From positions 1 to 45,013 of the forward strand of contig CALHZT010000121.1 in NCBI GenBank assembly GCA_938040995.1: a DNA stretch of 45,013 bases. The letters are read 5' to 3'. Position 1 is the first letter of the stretch. Every line of letters begins with the position of its first letter. Under the pieces are notes generated by a model. The model saw nothing but the letters and a program-made list of their open reading frames with translations. It was not told where the DNA came from and ran no database searches. Shown one piece after another: positions 35,577-43,420 of the stretch. The translations under genes were made by a program, and so were the position numbers. This DNA is from an uncultured Pirellulaceae bacterium (lineage in GTDB: Bacteria; Planctomycetota; Planctomycetia; Pirellulales; Pirellulaceae).

Positions 35577-36347
35577 ATGAACCTTGTACACATTGCGTCT
35601 GATCGCGAACTTGCCATCATCACGCTCAACGACCCGGATCGCAGGAATGCGATGAGCCAACAGATGGCTGCGGAGTTTTCCGCAGTCGTCGGTCAGTTGC
35701 GTTCCGATACCGCGATACGAGCCGTCATTCTGACGGGAGCCGGATCGGCGTTCGCTGCGGGTGGCGATCTTGAAATGCTGCGAAAGAAAGCCGCATTATC
35801 CCCGGAAGAAAACCGGAAGCTGATGCTTGAGTTCTATGACTGCTTCCTCGGCATTCAGTCACTGCCCTGCCCTACGATTGCCGCGGTCAACGGTCATGCG
35901 ATCGGAGCCGGATTGTGCGTGGCGTTGGCTTGCGATTTTCGTCTGGTTGCCCATGGCGCCAAGCTTGGATTTCCATTCACACGACTTGGCTTGCATCCAG
36001 GCATGGGCGCGACCCACTTTCTGCCTCGCATCATCGGACACGATGCTGCCAGCGATCTCCTGATAACGGGTCGAACGATCACGGCTGATGAAGCTGCGAA
36101 ACTCGGAATGTTCCGTGAGGTTTGTAGCAATGAAGAGTTGATGGAGTCCGCCCGGCGACTGGCTGAGTTGCAGAGTCCGACTGGTCCCTCCGCCGTTGCG
36201 GGATTGTTGGAAACACTCCGACCTTCCAAATCGGACCTTCAAGCAGCACTGGAGCGTGAAGCAACAGAACAAAGCCGCAACTATGCGCATCCGGAATTCC
36301 TTGAAGGAATTACAGCAGCGATTGAGAAACGATCACCGAACTTTTGA
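35577..36347 (+). CDS. Enoyl-CoA hydratase/isomerase (crotonase) family protein lacking both canonical glutamates
   Basis: The protein has 256 residues, standard crotonase length. The oxyanion-hole segments are present: GSAFAAGGDLEML (about 58-70) and VNGHAIGAGLCVALACDFRL (about 103-122). LGFPFTRLGLHPGMGATHFLPRIIG follows at about 130-155. The two catalytic glutamates of hydratases are expected in the GGGCEL and QPE contexts; here these read GAGLCV and FPF. Hydration of crotonyl-CoA is therefore unlikely, and another crotonase-fold reaction (isomerase, thioesterase or lyase type) is more plausible. It probably uses an acyl-CoA thioester because the oxyanion hole is kept. It stands alone, convergent with the PEP-CTERM gene 28 bp away. 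No clear ribosome binding site precedes the ATG. Confidence 0.87.
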   Translation: MNLVHIASDRELAIITLNDPDRRNAMSQQMAAEFSAVVGQLRSDTAIRAVILTGAGSAFAAGGDLEMLRKKAALSPEENRKLMLEFYDCFLGIQSLPCPTIAAVNGHAIGAGLCVALACDFRLVAHGAKLGFPFTRLGLHPGMGATHFLPRIIGHDAASDLLITGRTITADEAAKLGMFREVCSNEELMESARRLAELQSPTGPSAVAGLLETLRPSKSDLQAALEREATEQSRNYAHPEFLEGITAAIEKRSPNF

Positions 36348-36375
36348 TCGTTGCATCATCCACTATTTTTCACTC

Positions 36376-39174
36376 TCAGCATCCGCGCTGACCTCGCCGT
36401 CGCCGCAAGGCGACGACCAACAGGCCGACAGGAAACAGCAGGAAACTACCTGGTTCCGGAACAACAGCGACATCTGAGGCGGTGAACTTGTTCGCATTCC
36501 AGACATTAAAGTCGCTGGCATCGACGAAGCCATCTGCGTCGAAATCGCCACTGCACCACGCGGGAGTGACTGAAAACTTGTTCTCGTTCCAGATATTGAA
36601 ATCGCTTCCGTCGACAAAACCATCGAGATTCGCGTCGCCTGGCAGAATCGGGTTCCCGCTGGCCGTCAACAGGGTTCCAGCGTGAGCCAGCCACGCATCC
36701 AGATCGGACGGATCGACATTTCCATCACCGTTTAAATCGAATGATGTTGGGTTGTCACCACTAACGATGGAGGCGACCAGCGAGTCTACATCTGAGCAAT
36801 CGACTTGTCCGTCCCGATCGAGATCTGCGAGGATGCTGGCGGTGACATTTTCGAAAAGCCAACCGCCGCGGCCCAGCGTCCCGGCCGCCAGAACATCGTC
36901 CTCGGCGTTATAGACGAGGTCGAACACCAGTGTGTTTGGCAGCACATCGCCGCCCAGTTCGGTCCAGTCGCCGAGGCTATCGGTCGTGCTGAAGAATACG
37001 CCTCCGTCACCTCCGACGAAAACGGCGTCAAACGAGGACGGCAAATCGACAAACTCAATGGTATACAAATTATCCGATGCCAGGTTACCCGTCACATCAG
37101 CAAACGAGTCGCCACTCGTTGTATCGCTGGAGTGAAAAACCGAGTCGCGGTCGACAGCAAAAAGTTCAGCCCAATCGGTCGAGTTCGGAATCAAATCGCG
37201 GACTCTTCCTCCGGAATAGCCAGCCACCAACGTCACGGGGGCACCGGCCGCCGTCCGTGAGACAATGGCATCTTCGGTACCACCGTATACGAGGGCGGGA
37301 TTCGCGATTCCATTCCGAAAACCTCCGTAAGTCAGTGCATTGCCCCGAGTCGTGGAGGTCACTCTGGCCGTACTGATTCGCGAAAGTGTTTCGCCCTGAT
37401 CCAGCGACTCGTAAATGCCGTTGTCGCCTCCAAATACGATGCGTTCCGGGTTTGCCCGATTCAGTTCAACCGGAGTCGTAAATTGCGCCTCAAAGTCGGG
37501 GCCACTGACTGTCGCCAATGCAGGAAATTCCTGACTGACAAAGTTGCCGTTCGAGTCGAAGGTCGTTTTGCGGAAAACTTGCAGGACCTGAAAGCTGGAG
37601 TACACGATGGCGAACCCCGGCTGCGTCGTTACATCGACGGCAACGTCCCCGCCATCGGCTGTGGAAATACTTTCCCAAGCCGTATTTCCCGGGCCCGGTT
37701 GAATTGGCGTTCCCGTATCCTGCGCACCGCCCACCAGTCGATTGTTCAGACTGTCATACGCAATATCGTGAAGCTCTGCTGTCTGAATATCGCCAATGAG
37801 ACTGAACCAGTCGCCAGTATTGTCCTGTGGACTTGAGCGATAGTAGATTCCGCCGTCGTCGACTTCGATCAGCCGACCCGCCGCATCGAAAACGATTTCC
37901 CGCGAGTCGGCATGGGGAGAACTACTGCTCGCCGTTCCGCCACCCGGCGCGCCGAGGGAATCGGAGTGTGTGAGATGCACGAACTGGCTGCCCGCCGGCT
38001 GCGAAGCATCGCCGCGGAACAGGCGACCAGAGAAATCAAAGGCGCCGATCGAGTTCGGAAATGGCGAAGGTTGCCGATCGCCACCCACGTAGACAACGTT
38101 GGGATTCGTGGGATCGGCTCGAATCGAAAAGTGAATCGTCCCCTGGCCGCCAGCAATTTCTTCGGCTGGAGAACCAGGCCCCGGACCTTTCCCGCCACCT
38201 GGATTCAGTCCAACGAAGGTGCCACTTTCGTTGGTGACAGGCAAATCCATCTCCACCCAGGATCCCGGGTTACCGTTGCCGGAACGGAAGATCCCGTCGG
38301 CTTGACCGTTGTTGACGACTGCCGCGTAAACTTCGCCGGACCCGCCAACGGACAATTCGAGATTGCTGGTGTCGCCGCTGATCAGGGCATCAACAGCAGG
38401 ATCGCTGATTTTTGACCAGCTTGCACCCGTATCCGTCGAGCGGTAGATACCATTCTGACCGCCAACCATATCAGCGAACACGACGCTGGTATAAAGCGTA
38501 TTCGGGTCGGACGGGTCACTGGCGAGATCATAGCTGGCTCCAGCGGGTAGACCTGTTGCACTGCCGTTACCGGTAGAGACCTGGGTGAAACTTGCACCAG
38601 CATCGGTACTGCGAAAGATACCAATGTTGCCGAACGTAAAATCGTCAGCAACGTTTACCGAGGCAACGATCGTATTCCCTCTCGAAGCGACTCCCGAAAT
38701 GTTCTTTCCTTCCAGAATCGCGTTGCCGGCTGGTCGATTCCACGAATTGCCACCATCGGAAGAGAAGAGCAACCCGTCGCGGCCCGTGCCGACTCGTCCA
38801 TAGGAACTAAACCGCCCGTTGCCGGCAATCAGTGTGTTGCCTGTCGTATCGAGCGGGTCAAATTCAAGCGCTCCAATGGACAGGGAGCTTTGCGAGTCGA
38901 TAAGTGGAGTCCAGTTGGGGCTCACGTCGAGAGCGTTTTCGGTTCGCCACAGTCCACCGTTGGTACCACCGGCAAACAGAATGTTCGCATCAAATGGATG
39001 AGCCGCCACCGTGTGCATCGCGCCGACAACGGGATCGTTGCCCGGAATATTTTCGACCTGACCAAAGAGCGTCGGCCCAGGCCCCTGGGCCGACCATTGC
39101 CCAAAAGCCGCTGTGCAGAAAAGCAGGTTGAGTGTCAGGAGAACCGGATATCGAAAACGCTTATCCAATGCCAT
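36376..39174 (-). CDS. Secreted beta-propeller protein with dockerin-like calcium loops and PEP-CTERM signal
   Basis: The protein has 932 residues, with AAGGA 6 nt before the ATG. A signal peptide (YPVLLTLNLLFCTAAFGQ) precedes a long VPS10/sialidase-like propeller region (about 30-770) with repeated 'S.D.G.SW' type strands: FSSDGGNSWNR, RSTDAGASFTQV, RSTDTGASWSKI, ESLDQGETLSRI. Four dockerin-type calcium loops follow at about 775-895: DLDRDGQVDCSD, DLNGDGNVDPSD, DANLDGFVDGSD, DFDADGFVDASD. The C-terminus is a PEP-CTERM sorting signal: VPEPGSFLLFPVGLLVVALRRRRG, with PEP, hydrophobic helix and Arg cluster. In known systems an exosortase processes such proteins; none is encoded here. It is a surface or exported glycan- or polymer-associated protein by inference. 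Confidence 0.9.
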   Translation of the reverse strand: MALDKRFRYPVLLTLNLLFCTAAFGQWSAQGPGPTLFGQVENIPGNDPVVGAMHTVAAHPFDANILFAGGTNGGLWRTENALDVSPNWTPLIDSQSSLSIGALEFDPLDTTGNTLIAGNGRFSSYGRVGTGRDGLLFSSDGGNSWNRPAGNAILEGKNISGVASRGNTIVASVNVADDFTFGNIGIFRSTDAGASFTQVSTGNGSATGLPAGASYDLASDPSDPNTLYTSVVFADMVGGQNGIYRSTDTGASWSKISDPAVDALISGDTSNLELSVGGSGEVYAAVVNNGQADGIFRSGNGNPGSWVEMDLPVTNESGTFVGLNPGGGKGPGPGSPAEEIAGGQGTIHFSIRADPTNPNVVYVGGDRQPSPFPNSIGAFDFSGRLFRGDASQPAGSQFVHLTHSDSLGAPGGGTASSSSPHADSREIVFDAAGRLIEVDDGGIYYRSSPQDNTGDWFSLIGDIQTAELHDIAYDSLNNRLVGGAQDTGTPIQPGPGNTAWESISTADGGDVAVDVTTQPGFAIVYSSFQVLQVFRKTTFDSNGNFVSQEFPALATVSGPDFEAQFTTPVELNRANPERIVFGGDNGIYESLDQGETLSRISTARVTSTTRGNALTYGGFRNGIANPALVYGGTEDAIVSRTAAGAPVTLVAGYSGGRVRDLIPNSTDWAELFAVDRDSVFHSSDTTSGDSFADVTGNLASDNLYTIEFVDLPSSFDAVFVGGDGGVFFSTTDSLGDWTELGGDVLPNTLVFDLVYNAEDDVLAAGTLGRGGWLFENVTASILADLDRDGQVDCSDVDSLVASIVSGDNPTSFDLNGDGNVDPSDLDAWLAHAGTLLTASGNPILPGDANLDGFVDGSDFNIWNENKFSVTPAWCSGDFDADGFVDASDFNVWNANKFTASDVAVVPEPGSFLLFPVGLLVVALRRRRGQRGC

Positions 39175-39311
39175 TGGGATTCCTTGAACCGATTGATACT
39201 TTGATGGCCGACCATTTCCGAATCAGTATATCAGCGGCTCATTCACCAGTCGATTTTTTTCGAATTCGAAAGGCATCCAGCCACAGTCGTCGTTTTCTCT
39301 GCAAGATCAAG

Positions 39312-40631
39312 CTACAGCAAGCGGCCAAATCGGCTGACAGAAAAATGACTCGGATCGACATGCGGCGCTTCGTTGAGCATGAGTTCTTTCAGTAATTGCC
39401 CGGTGGCTGGAGCCATACTCAACCCCAGCATGCTATGCCCGGCAGCGATCCAGACGTTATTCATCGCGGGGCTGCGGTCGATAATCGGCTTGCCGTCCCA
39501 GACCATTGGGCGCCAACCAAACCACTCGTCTTCAACCGGTTCGCACCACGGATCCACGAGATACTTCACGGCCGCATCGCGCAGCAGCTGCAAACGTTGC
39601 GGCTTAATCGACGTGTCATAGCCAACAAACTCCATCGTCGAACCGACTCGATAGCCCGATTGCATCGGCGTCACGGCCACATGGCTCGTTTCGAAGATAA
39701 TCGGAATCTTCGGCATCCGCTCCGGAGCCGGCATGGTGAGTGAATAACCTTTGCCCGGCTGAATCGGTATGCGACATCCCAGATGATCGTTGAGAAACGG
39801 CGTCATGGCTCCCGTGGCGACGACAAACTTGTCCGCTTCGATCGACTTGAGTCCGCCGGCCCCGTTCGTAACGGCTCGCGCGATCCCCCGACCGCCATGC
39901 CGGCCGTTGCCGCCAGTCATCGTGTCGCATCGAAATTCTTTCACGTCCATATACTCGACAAATTCAACGCCCCGCGATTCCAGTCGCTTGCGCAAGTCGG
40001 TCATCAACCTGTCGGGGCGCAAATGACAGTCGCGCTCATAGTGCCATGCACCGCCAACCCCGGGTTTCAACGCTGGCTCGAGCCCAAGGGCGTCGTCCCC
40101 TGAATACGGCGTTGCCGCGACTCCAAACGACTCGCGCAGAAGTTCGTCAGTGCTGCGATACCCTTCGAACTCTTCCTCGGAATCAAACACGAACAACAGA
40201 CCGCGTTCCTGCCACTCGCAATCAAAGCGGCTTTCCTTGACCAGCGAGTGATACTGTTCCATGGAAGATTGAAGAAGCGCGTGCCGACCAACCGCCGCCT
40301 GCATCATTTTTCCGCGATTGCAGCTGCGGGCAAAATTCAGAAACCACTTTGCAGCATCCAAGTCCGGACGAAGCTTCACGGCGAACGGTGAATTCTTCGA
40401 CATCATCGCCTTCATCGTCGACGACACCGCACCCGGCTGAGCCAACGGAAGCACGTGGCTTGGACAGACATAGCCGCAATTCCCCTGCGAACAGGCAGCA
40501 CCATACCGGTCCCGATCCACAATGGTGACTCGCCGCCCGGCATTGGAAAGGTGCCATGCGCAGAACGCACCAATGACGCCTCCGCCAATCACACAAACAT
40601 GATCCGTTTTTTCCCGGGCAATATTCGTCAA
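39312..40631 (-). CDS. FAD-dependent D-amino-acid dehydrogenase (likely cis-4-hydroxy-D-proline dehydrogenase)
   Basis: The DAO/DadA-type flavoprotein opens with VCVIGGGVIGAFCAWHLSNAGRRVTIVDRD (GxGxxG dinucleotide fold) and ends with the FAD-contacting NNVWIAAGHSMLGLSMAPATG. The ORF track starts at a TTG at 40649. I prefer the in-frame TTG at 40631, which overlaps the epimerase stop as TTGA and has GGGGAT 8 nt upstream, giving about 439 residues. Translational coupling to the hydroxyproline epimerase and the divergent alpha-ketoglutaric semialdehyde dehydrogenase point to oxidation of cis-4-hydroxy-D-proline to pyrroline-4-hydroxy-2-carboxylate. The substrate is inferred from context; a general D-amino-acid dehydrogenase is the alternative. 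Confidence 0.86.
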   Translation of the reverse strand: MTNIAREKTDHVCVIGGGVIGAFCAWHLSNAGRRVTIVDRDRYGAACSQGNCGYVCPSHVLPLAQPGAVSSTMKAMMSKNSPFAVKLRPDLDAAKWFLNFARSCNRGKMMQAAVGRHALLQSSMEQYHSLVKESRFDCEWQERGLLFVFDSEEEFEGYRSTDELLRESFGVAATPYSGDDALGLEPALKPGVGGAWHYERDCHLRPDRLMTDLRKRLESRGVEFVEYMDVKEFRCDTMTGGNGRHGGRGIARAVTNGAGGLKSIEADKFVVATGAMTPFLNDHLGCRIPIQPGKGYSLTMPAPERMPKIPIIFETSHVAVTPMQSGYRVGSTMEFVGYDTSIKPQRLQLLRDAAVKYLVDPWCEPVEDEWFGWRPMVWDGKPIIDRSPAMNNVWIAAGHSMLGLSMAPATGQLLKELMLNEAPHVDPSHFSVSRFGRLL

Positions 40632-41581
40632 GACGGAATCCCCATGCAAAACGGATCGTCAGGATTCAGGATCAATGTCGATTGACCGGAAACAAATGCT
40701 CGCGCGCGAATCGTGGGAAGAACCTGATTTGGGTTCGACTCAGCAACCTGATACGAACATTCAAAGACTGTGCCGAGGATGCTTTCCTGCCGCCATAATT
40801 CACCAGCCGCCAATTTCCCGTCAGCAGCAAGACACGCAAGTTTGGCACTCGTGCCCGTCCCGCACGGCGAACGATCGTAGGCACCTCCGGGGCAAAGCAC
40901 AAAATTGCGACTGTGATTTTTTGAATCGAGCGGCGGACCAAACAGTTCGACATGATCAATCTCGGCACCGCCCACGCCAGTGATGCCCTCCTGCTGGAGC
41001 GCATGGCGAATCTTGAGAGCAACCTCCGTCAAATGACGCCGGTCCGCATCCAGATTTTCGACGGGTTCTTTCACGAGGAAAAACCAGTTGCCGCCCCACG
41101 CAACATCACCGGTTACAAGCCCAAGTTCAGGAACCTCGACACTCACCGATTGAGTCAAACGATAACTTGGAACATTCTCTATCGCGACTTGACCATCAGC
41201 GAACAATTCAGCAGCGACGATTCCAACAGGAGTTTCGATTTTGTGAACACCGGACTCAATTCGGCCAAGAAACTTCAACGTTTCCATCAGCCCGATCGTG
41301 CCGTGGCCACACATCCCGAGGTACCCGGTGTTGTTAAAGAAAATAATCCCGGCCGCACAGGAAGGATCAACAGGTTCGCAAAGCAAGCCACCAACCAGCA
41401 CATCGGATCCCCTGGGTTCGTTCACGACGGCAGAACGTATCGAGTCGAATTTGTCACGAAACTTCGCGAGTCGATCTGCGAGTGAACCGCCACCAAGGTC
41501 ACCAGAACTGGGGCCACCATCGATGATAATTCTCGTCGGCTCGCCAGCCGTATGTGAATCGACAACCTTGATCTCTTGCAT
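40628..41581 (-). CDS. 4-hydroxyproline 2-epimerase (proline racemase family)
   Basis: I start at the ATG at 41581 (MQEIKVVDSHTAGEP, 317 residues), the standard family N-terminus. The ORF-track start at 41788 would add 69 atypical residues and overlap the divergent dehydrogenase gene. Both catalytic cysteines are present: Cys91 in LGMCGHGTIG and Cys240 in DRSPCGTGTSAK. Retaining both argues for an epimerase rather than the trans-3-hydroxyproline dehydratases, which replace one of them. It converts trans-4-hydroxy-L-proline to cis-4-hydroxy-D-proline in the cytoplasm, the first step of the catabolic route. It is the first gene of a two-gene operon with the FAD dehydrogenase. ATGs upstream (for example MVAPDHF at 41626) cannot be ruled out. 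Confidence 0.9.
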   Translation of the reverse strand: MQEIKVVDSHTAGEPTRIIIDGGPSSGDLGGGSLADRLAKFRDKFDSIRSAVVNEPRGSDVLVGGLLCEPVDPSCAAGIIFFNNTGYLGMCGHGTIGLMETLKFLGRIESGVHKIETPVGIVAAELFADGQVAIENVPSYRLTQSVSVEVPELGLVTGDVAWGGNWFFLVKEPVENLDADRRHLTEVALKIRHALQQEGITGVGGAEIDHVELFGPPLDSKNHSRNFVLCPGGAYDRSPCGTGTSAKLACLAADGKLAAGELWRQESILGTVFECSYQVAESNPNQVLPTIRARAFVSGQSTLILNPDDPFCMGIPS

Positions 41582-41680
41582 TCTTGCCCACACATTGGCG
41601 ACAGTGAAATGATCCGGCGCCACCATTGCAGAGCCGCAGGTTAACCATGAAACTGTTTCTATTGTGATTGAATTCCGTGC

Positions 41681-41697
41681 CGTTCGGCAACCGAACG
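41681..41697. promoter_or_regulatory. Perfect 7-3-7 dyad in the divergent hydroxyproline promoter region
   Basis: CGTTCGG-CAA-CCGAACG lies 36 bp before the dehydrogenase ATG and about 100 bp before the epimerase ATG. It is a candidate operator controlling both directions, for example for a GntR- or LacI-type regulator. No regulator gene is in the window. A short transcript hairpin is the alternative. Confidence 0.5.
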
Positions 41698-41732
41698 ATT
41701 TCACCGATTGAAGATACAGGGATAAAAGGAAG

Positions 41733-43307
41733 ATGGCAGCGCAAAAAGTTCTCATTGCTGGCGTTTGGAAGCACTCGGATTCGACCAAAACATTTCAGTC
41801 AGAAGATCCGAAAGCACAGACCGTTCTTCCCGACCACTATCCGGTGAGCGATTGGGATGAATGTTCGGCGGCGTTGGATGCGGCTGTGTCTGCGTTTGAA
41901 GTCATGCGAACGTTGCCGCGCGAGTCGATTGCGAAGTTTTTGGAGACTTTCGCGAATCGAATCGAGGCCCGTTCCGCAGAAATTTGCGAGATGGCTTCAA
42001 GCGAAACCGCATTGCCAGTCGAACCGCGGCTCGCATCTGGCGAATTGCCACGCACATGCGGTCAGCTTCGCGCGGCCGCAGCAGCGGCACGATCCGGCGA
42101 CTGGGCAAACGCGACGATCGATACGGCCAACAACATTCGCTCCTGCCTGGCTGGCATCGGACCGGTTGCGGTTTTCGGTCCCAACAACTTTCCGCTGGCG
42201 TTTGGAAGCATCTCTGGTGGCGACTTCGCTGCTGCGATTGCGGCTGGCAATCCCGTGATCGGCAAAGCCAACAGTATGCATCCGGGTACGACGCGAATTC
42301 TTGCCGAAGAAGCACAGGCCGCAGCCGAATCGACAGGCATGCCGGCTGGCACCGTTCAGTTGATCTACCGGCTGGACCACGCCGACGGTGAAAAACTCGC
42401 TCGCGACCCGCGACTGGCCGCGATCGGATACACGGGCAGTCGCCAGGCTGGACTCAAGCTTAAGACGGCAGCCGACAGTGTTGGTACGCCAATTTATCTC
42501 GAGCTTTCGTCCGTCAATCCAGTCGTCATTTTGCCCGGCGCGCTCGCCGAACGTTCCGCGGAAATTGCCGACGAGTTTTCCTCGAGTTGCCTGATGGGCA
42601 CGGGGCAGTTTTGCACCAACCCGGGTATCGTCATTTTGAAATCTGGCGACGCTACCGACCAGTTTGTCGCCGCCGTCAGTGAAAAGTTCAAAAACGCTTC
42701 GGTCGGCACGCTGCTTTCGAAGTCCGGACAGGATGGACTGGCGAGTGCGCTTAAAACATTACAAGGCGGCGGTGCGGAGCTGATTTGCGGGGATGGAGTC
42801 GGTGGCGGCGCGGGCTACTGTCACAGCAATACGCTGCTGAAAGTGTCCGGAGCCGAATTCACCAAGAACAGCGAAGCCCTTCAGACCGAAGCGTTTGGAA
42901 ACGCGTCGATGTTCATTCTTTGCGACTCGACCGAAGAGATAGTCAATGTCGTCAAGTCGTTGGAAGGCAACCTTACCGGCTGTGTCTATTCGCACACCGA
43001 TGGGAGCGACGATGGTGACTATGATCAGATCGTTCCGGCATTACGGCAACGCGTTGGTAGATTGCTCAACGACAAAATGCCAACTGGAGTCGCCGTTTCG
43101 CCGGCGATGAACCATGGCGGCCCCTACCCGGCGACTGGGCATGCGGGTTTCACCGCCGTCGGCATTCCGGGAGCGATTCCCCGGTTTGCGATGTTGCAGT
43201 GCTTTGACAACATTCGACCGCATCGCCTGCCCGAAATCCTCACAGACAAGAACCCGCTTGGAGCGTGGCGGAGCATCGACGGAAAATGGACAAACGCTGC
43301 AATCTGA
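41733..43307 (+). CDS. Alpha-ketoglutaric semialdehyde dehydrogenase (NADP+-type aldehyde dehydrogenase)
   Basis: The protein has 524 residues and the ATG is preceded by AAAAGGAAG. The aldehyde-dehydrogenase core is complete: VFGPNNFPLAFG with the oxyanion Asn152, IGYTGSRQAGLKL in the cofactor region, YLELSSVNPV with the general base Glu257, and MGTGQFCTNPG with the nucleophile Cys294. The LELSSVNPV and GTGQFCTNPG variants are those of the KGSADH subfamily of bacterial ALDHs. The reaction oxidises 2,5-dioxopentanoate to 2-oxoglutarate, the last step of hydroxyproline (and some sugar-acid) degradation. Its position opposite the epimerase/dehydrogenase operon supports the hydroxyproline role. 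The expected dihydrodipicolinate-synthase-like deaminase is not adjacent. Confidence 0.92.
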   Translation: MAAQKVLIAGVWKHSDSTKTFQSEDPKAQTVLPDHYPVSDWDECSAALDAAVSAFEVMRTLPRESIAKFLETFANRIEARSAEICEMASSETALPVEPRLASGELPRTCGQLRAAAAAARSGDWANATIDTANNIRSCLAGIGPVAVFGPNNFPLAFGSISGGDFAAAIAAGNPVIGKANSMHPGTTRILAEEAQAAAESTGMPAGTVQLIYRLDHADGEKLARDPRLAAIGYTGSRQAGLKLKTAADSVGTPIYLELSSVNPVVILPGALAERSAEIADEFSSSCLMGTGQFCTNPGIVILKSGDATDQFVAAVSEKFKNASVGTLLSKSGQDGLASALKTLQGGGAELICGDGVGGGAGYCHSNTLLKVSGAEFTKNSEALQTEAFGNASMFILCDSTEEIVNVVKSLEGNLTGCVYSHTDGSDDGDYDQIVPALRQRVGRLLNDKMPTGVAVSPAMNHGGPYPATGHAGFTAVGIPGAIPRFAMLQCFDNIRPHRLPEILTDKNPLGAWRSIDGKWTNAAI

Positions 43308-43420
43308 GCGTTGGTCGCTTCAAAACGCTCTGGCAGTTATCATCGTAGGTACGACAAAAATGATCTTCGGTGAGCCAGGCACTTTGCCCGGCCCCAGGTT
43401 CAATATCAGTAGAGTCCCGG

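Noticed and set aside
39312-40649. Glycine oxidase (ThiO) role for the FAD enzyme
   Set aside because: No thiamine genes nearby. The overlap with the hydroxyproline epimerase gives a better explanation.
41582-41788. N-terminal extension of the hydroxyproline epimerase resembling a signal peptide
   Set aside because: It would overlap the divergent dehydrogenase gene and the dyad, and the family is cytoplasmic and starts at MQEIKVVDSHTAGEP.
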